From NCBI GenBank assembly GCA_024224155.1, contig JAAENP010000054.1:1-34890 (forward strand): a stretch of 34,890 nt of DNA, written 5' to 3'. The notes beneath the pieces are model-generated. The model did not search any database. It was given only the letters and a program-made list of their open reading frames with translations, and had not been told where the DNA came from. Both the position numbers and the translations under genes were made by a program. Positions 27,802 through 34,685 of this stretch are shown piece by piece. This DNA is from a bacterium. GTDB taxonomy: Bacteria; Acidobacteriota; Thermoanaerobaculia; Multivoradales; JAHEKO01. The first letter of the stretch is position 1. The number at the start of each line of letters is the position of its first letter.

Positions 27802-29346
27802 ATGAGGTCACTGGTCGGAATCTTCCTGGTCTTCTGTATTCCAGCGGGCGCCATGGCCGACTCAGACAATGTCGGAGTTCCGGATTCGGGTGTCGAGCTC
27901 GGACTCGGCTGGGACTCTCAGCTGGCGCGAGTCGTGTCCAATCGGTGCATAGAGTTCGCGCCCGTTCGGGAGCAGGGACAGACGCTTAACATGACGCTGT
28001 CGGAGGTGTCGGATACTTCTGACGTCATGGACAAGCTGAACGTATCGGCGGGCATGTCCATCCGCACCATGTTTGGATCTGGCAGTGCCCAGGCCGAGTT
28101 CGCCACGACCAGCAAGGTCAACAGCTCGAGTAATTCTCTGTTGATCCGGGCGACTGTGGCCAATGGCGTGTTGTTCGTCGGCCCGTCGCGGCCGCTGGTG
28201 CCGGCTCGCACGGCGTATCCGCCGGTTGATGCGCAACCGGCGGCCGAGCGAGAGTCGATGTGGTTCCTCGACGAAGACGGCCTGCATGACCAGATCGTTC
28301 TGACCGGGGAAGCGGCGGACATTCTGGGCGACGGCAGCGCCAGGGAGATCAGGGAATTCGAGCGCCATTGCGGTGACTCGTTCGTGTCGGCGATCTATAG
28401 CGGTGCCGAGTTGATCGCCATCAGTTCGTTCCAGTCGACCAAGTCGTCGGTCGCGAAAGCCGTCAAGTCCAAACTGGAGGGAGAGTTCTCAGCGTTCGGC
28501 GTGCAAGGCGACGTGACGGCAGAGATGAGCGCGGAGGAGAAAAGGGAGGTAGCGAACACGCAACTGGAGGTGAGCTACACGCAGATCGGCGGAGCCGGCG
28601 GCATCATTCCCACTGAAAAGGCCGCCTTTATCAACAAGCTCGAGACCTTGCCGCTCGAGGCGCTGAAAGGGCCGCAGTTTCATACGATGGACATAACGCC
28701 CTACACCGATCTTGCCGATTGGCCGCAACGCATCTCTTTGGAGGTTGGAGACGATCCGATCGAAGCCGGGCTGACCAACTACTACTGGACGTTTACCTCG
28801 ATCGACGGCTTGCTCGAGGAGATCAAGAAGAATCAGACCGGCTACGGTATCGAAGCGGATCGTCTCGAGACACTCGAGACCCTGCAGGACACGATCGGTC
28901 AGTACCGTCAGGGCATCTATCGCATCCTGCAGCGCACCTATGCCCTGGCGGGGAAGCAGTCCGAGTACAGTGTGTTCTTTGGCCTTTTCCAGCGACGAGA
29001 TAAAGACCTGGAGGCAAAACTCGAGGCATTGGAGACCGACAAGAGGACCCTGCATCAGCGGCTTGTCGACTTCAGCTTTGGCGTGGAGAACCCGAACCTG
29101 GTCAAGCTACTGTTACCCGTGCCGGGCTCCGCAGCGGACGCCGTCAGCCACTACATCGCGCCACAGTCGCGCCGCGTTTGCAGGACATCTCCGGTGTCGG
29201 GAGAGTGTATGACCAACAGCATGCTCACGGCGCTGCTCTCCTGCGTTCCGAGCGCACCGGATTGGATCGTGCCGGATCGCACCTGCTGGCAGTTGCCGCT
29301 GGCCGAGGTGGAGCGAGACAGGGTCGGCGACCGGGCAGGTGGCTAG
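27802..29346 (+). CDS. Secreted MACPF-like pore-forming protein candidate
   Basis: The product is 514 residues. A signal peptide MRSLVGIFLVFCIPAGAMA is followed by a region like the MACPF fold: LGLGWDSQLARVVSNRCIEF (33-52), then NVSAGMSIRTMFGSGSAQAE and FATTSKVNSSSNSLLIRATV (80-119), an alternating small/charged strand pair as in pore-forming hairpins. At 186-205 FERHCGDSFVSAIYSGAELI takes the place of the MACPF signature Y/W-G-T/S-H-F/Y. A second hairpin-like stretch spans 205-262 (LEGEFSAFGVQGDVTAEM, LEVSYTQIGG). A helical part with DRLETLETLQDTIGQYRQG and four late Cys follow. GGGGAAAG precedes ATG 27802. Overlaps the next gene by eight bases. The fold match is visual and moderate. Confidence 0.6.
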   Translation: MRSLVGIFLVFCIPAGAMADSDNVGVPDSGVELGLGWDSQLARVVSNRCIEFAPVREQGQTLNMTLSEVSDTSDVMDKLNVSAGMSIRTMFGSGSAQAEFATTSKVNSSSNSLLIRATVANGVLFVGPSRPLVPARTAYPPVDAQPAAERESMWFLDEDGLHDQIVLTGEAADILGDGSAREIREFERHCGDSFVSAIYSGAELIAISSFQSTKSSVAKAVKSKLEGEFSAFGVQGDVTAEMSAEEKREVANTQLEVSYTQIGGAGGIIPTEKAAFINKLETLPLEALKGPQFHTMDITPYTDLADWPQRISLEVGDDPIEAGLTNYYWTFTSIDGLLEEIKKNQTGYGIEADRLETLETLQDTIGQYRQGIYRILQRTYALAGKQSEYSVFFGLFQRRDKDLEAKLEALETDKRTLHQRLVDFSFGVENPNLVKLLLPVPGSAADAVSHYIAPQSRRVCRTSPVSGECMTNSMLTALLSCVPSAPDWIVPDRTCWQLPLAEVERDRVGDRAGG

Positions 29347-30901
29347 TTCCCGCCGTTACGCGAAGCCGCTCGTGCTCGTACGCGTAGCCACGCTCTGTGG
29401 TTTGTTGCTGGCGGCAGTGCCGAATGGCGTCGCCGCCTATAACTCCGAGGAGCACAAGTGGGTTACGGATAGAGCCGTAGCGCAGCTCCTGCAATCGGTG
29501 CGACCACCGTCCGGTACCTGCGATACCTGTGATGTCCGCTTGGAAGAGCGCGACATCTCCGAATCCATCAGGGAGGCGAAGACCCTGGCGGTGGGCTCCG
29601 CCACGAGCGGGAGCCTCGACAAGACCCAGACGGGTGTTCAGGACAACTGCTATTGGCGATTCTTTCTGCAACTCCAGTACAACAAGAACATCTGGGTTCC
29701 GAATCAGCTGGCCGGGCCGACACTACGAATCAAGACCCATGTCGGCTCGGACACCGCGTATTTCAGCCTAGGGCAGCTCGTCGCGCTGTACGGAGACTAC
29801 CGGCGCACGACGTACTGCCAGGATGACGGCTGCCATCTCACGCATTGGAGCAACGCGAAGCATTTGAACTTCGGCAAGGGCTCACACCCCAAGTTCTGCC
29901 CGCCACAGCAGGAGTTGGGCCAGTACCTTGGGTTGATCGGCTCGGGCCTCGTTCCTCCGGTCGGAAGCCTCGGCAATGGCACCGGCAATACCGCCGGCCA
30001 CGCGGAACATTGGGAGGCCGGTTGGTGGGGCGATGAGATGATGCGCGTCGCAAACGTCAATGACTGGCACTTCTCGAAGGCCGCGGTCGCTTGGTACGTG
30101 GGCATGCATCGGTTGGCCGTGTACTACGCCGCTCTGGCGCAGATCGATCGCCGAAACTGGGGCCGCGCTCTCCACTACGAAGCCAATGCGCTGCACAGCC
30201 TGACGGACCTCTTCGCGTTCGGGCACGTCGTCACCAACCGCGATCGCACCGCTTTCAACATCATGAAAAGCAAAAAACTGCTGTCTTACCCCGCGTTTCA
30301 GTGGATGGAGCAAGTGCTCCGGATAGGTGGTGGTGTTCGCGACGGAGAAGGCGAGGTCTTGCTCGAGCCGACTCTCCCCGAGACCGTCGACACGCAGCAC
30401 GACCAGGATGAGCTGCTGTTGAGCTATGTCGGAAGTTGGGGACGATATGCAGACTTCGAGCGACGTTTCCACGACGAGTTCAACAGAACGGGTGCATATG
30501 TCTACAATCTGAACGGTCAGCGATTCCGGATCTTCGGAGATGGGAAGCTGCGAGACTCGGATCCGGAGACGATACGGATCATCGCCAGCGCAGTGCGGAC
30601 CTCGGTCGAGGACCTGTTTCTGGTGCGTAGAGAGTTGCAGTCTGGTCCGGCTGTGAAGAAGATCGAGAGGATTCGCAAGAGTGGGGCCGCCTACCTGGGT
30701 GCACTCAAATACGTTCCAGTCTTCGTCGACGCCGACTACAACGGGTACTTCAACGGAAGCTGGGCTCTCTACGCGAACTTCGTCAACGAGGTTTCCGGTG
30801 CAAAGAAAGCAATGAAGGACCTCGACAGGTGCCGGATTCCCTATCTCTGGGGCAAGACCTATCGGTGGCCACCGGTACTTAGGCCTTGTACCACCTGGTA
30901 A
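29339..30901 (+). CDS. Secreted zinc-dependent phospholipase-C-like protein
   Basis: The product is 520 residues from GTG 29339, which overlaps the previous stop by eight bases. A signal peptide (LVLVRVATLCGLLLAAVPNG) is cut near VAA-Y34. The mature start YNSEEHKWVTDRAV mirrors the opening of zinc-dependent PLC proteins. Then come FSLGQLVALYGDYRR, VNDWHFSKAAVAWYVGMHRLA (His244, His257) and LHYEANALHSLTDLFAFGHV with H286-x3-D290-x5-H296, the hallmark zinc motif. Such enzymes cleave phospholipid head groups. Odd features are a Cys-rich insert (C61, C64, C104, C160, C165, C187) and about 200 residues beyond the core. Its substrate is inferred from the family only. Confidence 0.75.
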   Translation: MASSRRYAKPLVLVRVATLCGLLLAAVPNGVAAYNSEEHKWVTDRAVAQLLQSVRPPSGTCDTCDVRLEERDISESIREAKTLAVGSATSGSLDKTQTGVQDNCYWRFFLQLQYNKNIWVPNQLAGPTLRIKTHVGSDTAYFSLGQLVALYGDYRRTTYCQDDGCHLTHWSNAKHLNFGKGSHPKFCPPQQELGQYLGLIGSGLVPPVGSLGNGTGNTAGHAEHWEAGWWGDEMMRVANVNDWHFSKAAVAWYVGMHRLAVYYAALAQIDRRNWGRALHYEANALHSLTDLFAFGHVVTNRDRTAFNIMKSKKLLSYPAFQWMEQVLRIGGGVRDGEGEVLLEPTLPETVDTQHDQDELLLSYVGSWGRYADFERRFHDEFNRTGAYVYNLNGQRFRIFGDGKLRDSDPETIRIIASAVRTSVEDLFLVRRELQSGPAVKKIERIRKSGAAYLGALKYVPVFVDADYNGYFNGSWALYANFVNEVSGAKKAMKDLDRCRIPYLWGKTYRWPPVLRPCTTW

Positions 30902-30922
30902 GCGCCGACGCCCCGGTGGGGG

Positions 30923-31087
30923 TCAGCTCTTCTTTGACGTAACGGCCACCACGCGGCTCCAGATGCGCTCGATATTGCTCTTGCGGCAGTCTGGACACAA
31001 GACCTCGTGTTCACCGTGCTCGGCCATCGTCTCTACGACCTCGAACTTCTTGTCGCAGTCGAGACACCGATACTCGTAGACAGGCAC
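30923..31087 (-). CDS. FmdB-family zinc-ribbon protein
   Basis: The product is 54 residues from GTG 31087, preceded by GGAGGTGG. PVYEYRCLDCDKKFEVVET and VLCPDCRKSNIERIWSRVVA give two Cys-x2-Cys pairs (C8, C11, C31, C34), a typical zinc ribbon of the FmdB regulatory family. The short size and C-terminal Ser/Lys tail are usual. It may act in regulation, but no specific target is known. It is convergent with the PLC-like gene (21 bases). Confidence 0.9.
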   Translation of the reverse strand: MPVYEYRCLDCDKKFEVVETMAEHGEHEVLCPDCRKSNIERIWSRVVAVTSKKS

Positions 31088-31179
31088 AGGCCACCTCCTC
31101 TGGATTTTCAGACTCGTCGAAACCCGCCGGCGCAGCAACACCCGTTTGGGTGGCTTCGATTTGCGGGGCGGGTCGGCCG

Positions 31180-31602
31180 TTATCCGGGCGGCTCCACGCG
31201 GTCGGGAAAAACGAAGCGCTCCCGCGAGCGCTCGGATTCCAAGAGCTCGGGCGAGTAGTAGCGCGCGAGCAATCGGCTGGGCCACTCGAACAGGTCCGCG
31301 TTGCCAGCCTCGAACTCGGCCCAGGACTCGCCCTCACGCTGGCGCTCGCGGATGAGAAAGAAGTAGGCCCAAGTGATCGTCTCGTGGTAGAGCGCGGGCA
31401 CATCGTTGGCGACCGCCAGCTGCTTGATGTTGGCGACGAAGCGATCGAGGGCCTCCGTCGGCGTGAAACGCTGCAGATAGAGCCACGCGACCCGAATATG
31501 GTCCGCGTGCCGGAACTGGCCCGGTCCGAGGGCAGCCCGGTCGAAGCCGCGCAAGAGCTCCTCGTCCGTCAGTCGAACCGGCTGCGACACCGAGGTGGTC
31601 AC
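31180..31602 (-). CDS. Uncharacterised 140-residue protein coupled to an RHH regulator
   Basis: The start is GTG 31602, sharing the GTGA overlap with the upstream stop, with GGAG six bases before. Residues include LTDEELLRGFDRAALGPGQF, RHADHIRVAWLYLQRF, ALDRFVANIKQLAVANDV, then ALYHETITWAYFFLIRER. This His-rich pattern (RHADHIRVAW and YHETITWA) is a recurring bacterial family of unknown function; the two His-containing motifs could bind a metal or ligand. No signal or membrane segment. It is likely controlled by, and made together with, its neighbour. Confidence 0.8.
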   Translation of the reverse strand: MTTSVSQPVRLTDEELLRGFDRAALGPGQFRHADHIRVAWLYLQRFTPTEALDRFVANIKQLAVANDVPALYHETITWAYFFLIRERQREGESWAEFEAGNADLFEWPSRLLARYYSPELLESERSRERFVFPDRVEPPG

Positions 31603-31877
31603 GTTTTCTCCTCCAAGCGGTGGCTCGCCGTGGCATCCAAGTCCAGCCCGTAAACCGCCTTCAGTTGCTCGATTTTGGCCAGCGTCTCCGGGCTGAACGG
31701 CGCTTTGCCCTCGAATGCGTGAAGGACGACGCCCTCGAGAAGATCGCCCAGGGTCATGTCGAGGTACTCGGCCAGTGCCTTCAGAACCTTGAGGATGCGC
31801 TTCTCGACGCGGACACCTGTCTGCACGCGTTCGACGAGGAGAGATTGAGAGGCTGCTGTTATCTTGGTCTTCGTCAT
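31599..31877 (-). CDS. Ribbon-helix-helix-type DNA-binding protein
   Basis: The product is 92 residues from ATG 31877. The segment VQTGVRVEKRILKVLKALAE then YLDMTLGDLLEGVV fits the ribbon-helix-helix layout (strand, helix, helix) of MetJ/Arc-type regulators, with a C-terminal helix LAKIEQLKAVYGLDL. It probably binds the palindrome at its own promoter and controls both genes. The start has no ribosome binding site and only about three leader bases by promoter prediction. It resembles antitoxin-sized proteins, but no toxin signature is evident in its partner. Confidence 0.7.
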   Translation of the reverse strand: MTKTKITAASQSLLVERVQTGVRVEKRILKVLKALAEYLDMTLGDLLEGVVLHAFEGKAPFSPETLAKIEQLKAVYGLDLDATASHRLEEKT

Positions 31878-31879
31878 AG

Positions 31880-31915
31880 TGGTACTTATGTACCAAGATA
31901 ACGCCCCCTTGTCAA
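31880..31915 (-). promoter_or_regulatory. Near-consensus promoter with overlapping operator
   Basis: On the minus strand, TTGACA (31915-31910) and TACATA (31892-31887) are separated by 17 bases, a near-perfect sigma-70 promoter. The -10 box lies inside a palindrome TGGTACATAAGTACCA (31895-31880) with six-base arms. The expected start point is at about 31880, three bases from ATG 31877, so the mRNA should be essentially leaderless. A repressor on the palindrome would block polymerase. Confidence 0.7.
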
Positions 31916-31955
31916 GTGGTCGGCTGGGAATCGATGCCCCTCATTCCAGGTCTCG

Positions 31956-32438
31956 ATCCTGGACGGGCTGACCCAGATTCACAACAAGCGCTATCTGTCC
32001 GAAGTGCTCGAGCGCGAGGTAATTCGGGCTCGGCGGCACAGTCGGCCGGTGAGTTTCATCCTGCTCGACATCGACCACTTCAAGCGCTGTAACGACGAGC
32101 ATGGCCATCTGGCCGGCGATGCCGTCCTGAGGCAGCTGGCCGGGCTGCTGGCGAAGAGAATTCGCCGAGAGGAAGTCTTTGCCCGTTACGGCGGCGAGGA
32201 GTTCGCGCTGATCCTGCCCGAGACCAAACTCGCCGGTGCCAAAACCCTGGCGGAGAAACTGCGCAGAAGGATCGAGCGCCACGCCTTCGACTACCTCGGA
32301 GAGGAGATTCGCATCACCGCCAGCGCCGGCTGTGCTCAGTTCGAGCCCCAGGACGAGACGGCGCTCGATCTGGTGGAGCGCGCCGATAAGAAGCTCTACG
32401 AAGCCAAGAACAGCGGCAGGAACTGCGTCTCCGGCTGA
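31956..32438 (+). pseudogene. Beheaded GGDEF-domain (diguanylate cyclase) gene
   Basis: The open frame encodes a complete-looking GGDEF domain from LDGLTQIHNKRYLSEVLERE through LLDIDHFKRCNDEHGHLAGD, ARYGGEEFALILPE and ITASAGCAQF, ending KLYEAKNSGRNC. The GGEEF site and magnesium Asp are intact, so the domain could make cyclic di-GMP. There is no ATG with a ribosome site at the start: the frame is open only to TAA 31899-31901, and the first candidates are non-ATG codons (GTG 32004, which would cut the domain). The upstream sensor (an FHA domain is common in close relatives) is missing, replaced by the RHH promoter 40 bases away. Whether any product forms is unclear. Confidence 0.6.
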
Positions 32439-32467
32439 TCGCCCGCCCGATAGGAGGATTGGATCTC

Positions 32468-32738
32468 ATGGAAGAAAACGAGAACCTCGCCAAGGTGAAG
32501 GAAGTCTACCGACGCCGGCTTGGCGGCCAACTGGAAGATGCAGCACTACACCCCGGATCGCTACATAGCCGACGGCGACTGGGTGGTAATGCTCGGGACG
32601 ACCAGGTGGGAGAGCCGTAGCACGGGAAAGGTCATGGACACGCCGAAAGCCGATTTCATGGAGTTCCGGAATGGTCTGGTGGTCAAGTTCCTCGAGTTCT
32701 ACGACACTGCCGCGGTGATCGAGGCGAACACGCCCTAG
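32468..32738 (+). pseudogene. Frameshifted NTF2/SnoaL-like protein gene
   Basis: An AGGAGG ribosome site precedes ATG 32468, and the frame starts MEENENLAKVKEVYRR, like the N-terminal helix of SnoaL-like proteins. It then slips: from about 32508 the good protein is in another frame (AANWKMQHYTPDRYIADGDW, VVMLGTTRWES, STGKVMDTPKADFMEF, FLEFYDTAAVIEAN). The first frame ends at a TAG near 32621. The central part of the cone fold is also missing, so there is deletion plus frameshift. A functional protein is unlikely. Confidence 0.6.
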
Positions 32739-32854
32739 CTGGAAGAGGCTGGCTCCAGAAGCCCGACGGTGGGGCCGAGGGTCAGGGTCGCCGCGTGGTG
32801 CTTCAACCCGTAGAACTGACGCGCTCGTAGGCCGTTCGCCTCCAGGAGATTCGA

Positions 32855-32899
32855 TGCCGCCAGAGGTACTGCCACCAGAGGTGCTGCCGCTAGACGTGC
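32855..32899. repeat. Three tandem 15-base units over the PilZ stop codon
   Basis: TGCCGCCAGAGGTAC, TGCCACCAGAGGTGC and a diverged TGCCGCTAGACGTGC lie head to tail. The third unit contains the stop of the PilZ gene (32890-32892). The 117 bases between this array and the decayed NTF2-like gene hold nothing recognised. Confidence 0.55.
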
Positions 32900-33300
32900 C
32901 AGCGGCTTGTTGCCCCGATCCAGGCATTGAGGGCTTCGGACACCTCCTCGGGCAGATCCAGGAACTTCAGGCCCATTCCGGGACCCTTTGGGTCGCCCTT
33001 CGAATACTCGCGCTTCCAGACGACCTCGCATTCACACTGGGTAACCGTACCCACCGGGGCAGGGAGCGGAATCTCCAGACGATAGCGAGTGCCCGGCTCC
33101 CGCGGGCTGGTGGCGTCGATTCGCATGCCCGCTGCGCTGATGTTGGTGGCGTATCCGAAGAAGGTTCGCCGCTGGCCTGGTCCGGCGTTCAGCACGAGCA
33201 GGGGATGCTCCAGTTCTTTACGGGGAGGAGGCTGCGGCGCGTTTTCGCTCGGTACAAGGCCTGTCGATGTCTTGGTCGATTCTGAGGTTCTCGAAAGCAT
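32890..33300 (-). CDS. PilZ-domain protein
   Basis: The product is 136 residues from ATG 33300 (AAGGAG seven bases upstream). Residues 40-130 resemble a PilZ barrel: RRTFFGYATNISAAGMRIDA with the D/N-x-S-x-x-G motif as NISAAG, then TRYRLEIPLPAP, CECEVVWKREYSK and GPGMGLKFLDL. PilZ domains usually bind cyclic di-GMP through R-x-x-x-R and D/N-x-S-x-x-G; the Arg motif is not obvious (the nearest is QRRTFF), so binding is uncertain. The nearby GGDEF remnant hints that second-messenger signalling genes once clustered here. Confidence 0.75.
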   Translation of the reverse strand: MLSRTSESTKTSTGLVPSENAPQPPPRKELEHPLLVLNAGPGQRRTFFGYATNISAAGMRIDATSPREPGTRYRLEIPLPAPVGTVTQCECEVVWKREYSKGDPKGPGMGLKFLDLPEEVSEALNAWIGATSRWHV

Positions 33301-33531
33301 CGTTGCTCCTTTTGCAGATTCCCCGGTCGAGAATGCCCCGGGCGGTGAGGGATTGCAGTGAAGAATTAAACAACCGTGCCGAGAAGACCCGAGAGATGGG
33401 CATAGCGGGGAGACTCGGTCTCCGAAACCAAGCCGATATGCGAGCCGGCCGAGCCCTTCTTTTTGCCGTCCTTTGCCTGTCGGGCGACGAGGACGCGGCA
33501 GACTCACCCGGGTAGAGTCACCCGACTGAGC

Positions 33532-34410
33532 ATGAGTGTCGACGGATTCCGCTTCTTAGACGGCGCGACCCGCAGGGTCATGCGGGCCTGGCTCGACCGC
33601 GAGCCGGTGCCCGAGAGCGTGCCCTGGGCTCCTCTCGAGAAGCCGCTCGCCGAGGCGCGGGTTGCCCTGATCTCGTCGGCCGGGATCTCCCGCCTCGAGG
33701 ATGAGCCCTTCGACCAGGAAGCGGAGCGCCGGAACCCGTGGTGGGGAGATCCGACCCACCGGGTTCTGCCTCGCGACGTTGCCACCGATGAGGTCGGCAT
33801 CTTCCACCTGCACATCGACCCTCGGCCCGCGTCGAAGGACTTCGACTGCCTGATGCCTCTGCGGCGTCTGGAAGAGCTGGTCGAGGCGGGCGTGGTCGGA
33901 TCCTCGGCGTCCGACCACTACTCGATCATGGGCTACATTCTCGAGCCGGAGCAACTGGTGGAGGAGACGGTGCCCAAGGTCGCGAAAGCGCTGGCGCGGG
34001 ATGAGGTCGATCTGGCGCTGCTGGTTCCGGTCTGACCGTTCTGTTGCCGGTCGGTCGGACTGGTCGCGCGCGGTATCGAGGCGGCCGGTGTTACGACCGC
34101 GGTGCATTCGTGGATGCCGGAGTTGACGGCGGCGGTCGGGGCTCCGCGGGTAGTCGGAATAGGGTACCCGGGGAGCCTGCCGTTCGGTGAGCCGGGGGAC
34201 GCGGAGGGCCAGCGAGCGGTGCTTCGGGCATCGCTCGAGGCCGCTGCCAAGCTCCGGGAGCCCGGTCGCCGACTCGACCTGCCCTTCGAATGGCCGGAGA
34301 AGGCGCGCATCCCGCGGCCGCCGAAACCACCTCCGATCACGCGCGCGATCATGAAACGGCCCTGGCTCTTTCTGAAGTTGCTCAAGGGCGAGATCCCCTC
34401 CCACCCCTAG
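33532..34410 (+). CDS. GrdB-family selenoprotein with in-frame UGA (Sec168)
   Basis: This gene is read through TGA at 34033-34035. The product is 292 residues. Before the codon it has VALISSAGISRLEDEPFD, GDPTHRVLPRDV, GIFHLHIDPRPASKDFDCLM, PLRRLEELVEAGVVGS and HYSIMGYILEPEQLVEETVP, typical of the selenoprotein B family of glycine/betaine/sarcosine/proline reductases. Then comes DEVDLALLVPV, then U168-PFCC, and it continues unbroken as SVGLVARGIEAAGVTTAVHS, AAVGAPRVVGIGYPGSLPFG, and ERLASLEAAAK-like AVLRASLEAAAKLREPGR to TAG 34410. The U-x-x-C pair fits a redox site. Family relatives place Sec at this spot. No grdA or other reductase genes are nearby, so it is probably a redox protein unrelated to amino-acid fermentation. 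Confidence 0.85.
34033..34035 (+). other. UGA selenocysteine codon
   Basis: TGA at codon 168 of the GrdB-family gene, followed by CCG TTC TGT TGC (P-F-C-C). Homology continues on both sides in the same frame, which a true stop would not explain. Confidence 0.85.
34047..34063 (+). promoter_or_regulatory. Predicted bacterial SECIS hairpin
   Basis: CCGGTC (34047-34052) pairs with GACTGG (34058-34063) over six base pairs, one a G-U pair, around the loop GGTCG. The stem begins 11 bases after the UGA and the loop 17 bases after it, starting with GG. Known bacterial SECIS elements have a short stem, a guanine in the first loop positions and a loop 16-37 bases after the UGA, so the fit is good. Confidence 0.65.
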
Positions 34411-34412
34411 GG

Positions 34413-34685
34413 GTGTTGAAGCGCCCGACCATCGGAACCGCCCTCGAGGCTCACGCTGGAGGCGAGGGTCTGATTACCGCCTTGATTCACCGCGGCTGGT
34501 ATCCGGGCGAAGCCGGCCTCGAAGCGGCCCGACGGGAGAATCGAGCGAAGGACGCCGAGATCGAGCGTCTGCGCCGGGCCAACAACAAGCTCGGCCACTG
34601 GCTCGACTCGCTGGAGCGTGTCGTTTTCGGCATGGCGGCAGGCTCCTCGGGAGTCCGAGTCGCGGCGGTTGGATCGGGTGACTAG
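34413..34685 (+). CDS. Possible small helical protein, unknown
   Basis: The product is 90 residues from GTG 34413, just two bases after the selenoprotein stop. It begins VLKRPTIGTALEAHAGGEGL and has a coiled-coil-like helix EAARRENRAKDAEIERLRRA followed by LGHWLDSLERVVF. No family is recognised and no clear ribosome site precedes it; translation could depend on the upstream gene. It overlaps the convergent partial gene by four bases. It may be a chance frame. Confidence 0.4.
   Translation: MLKRPTIGTALEAHAGGEGLITALIHRGWYPGEAGLEAARRENRAKDAEIERLRRANNKLGHWLDSLERVVFGMAAGSSGVRVAAVGSGD

Noticed and set aside
31180-31877. Toxin-antitoxin system
   Set aside because: The RHH protein is antitoxin-like, but its partner shows no toxin motif and is larger than usual toxins.
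34036-34410. Independent small gene starting at GTG 34102
   Set aside because: It is in frame with the upstream gene across the UGA and matches the C-terminal half of the same family.
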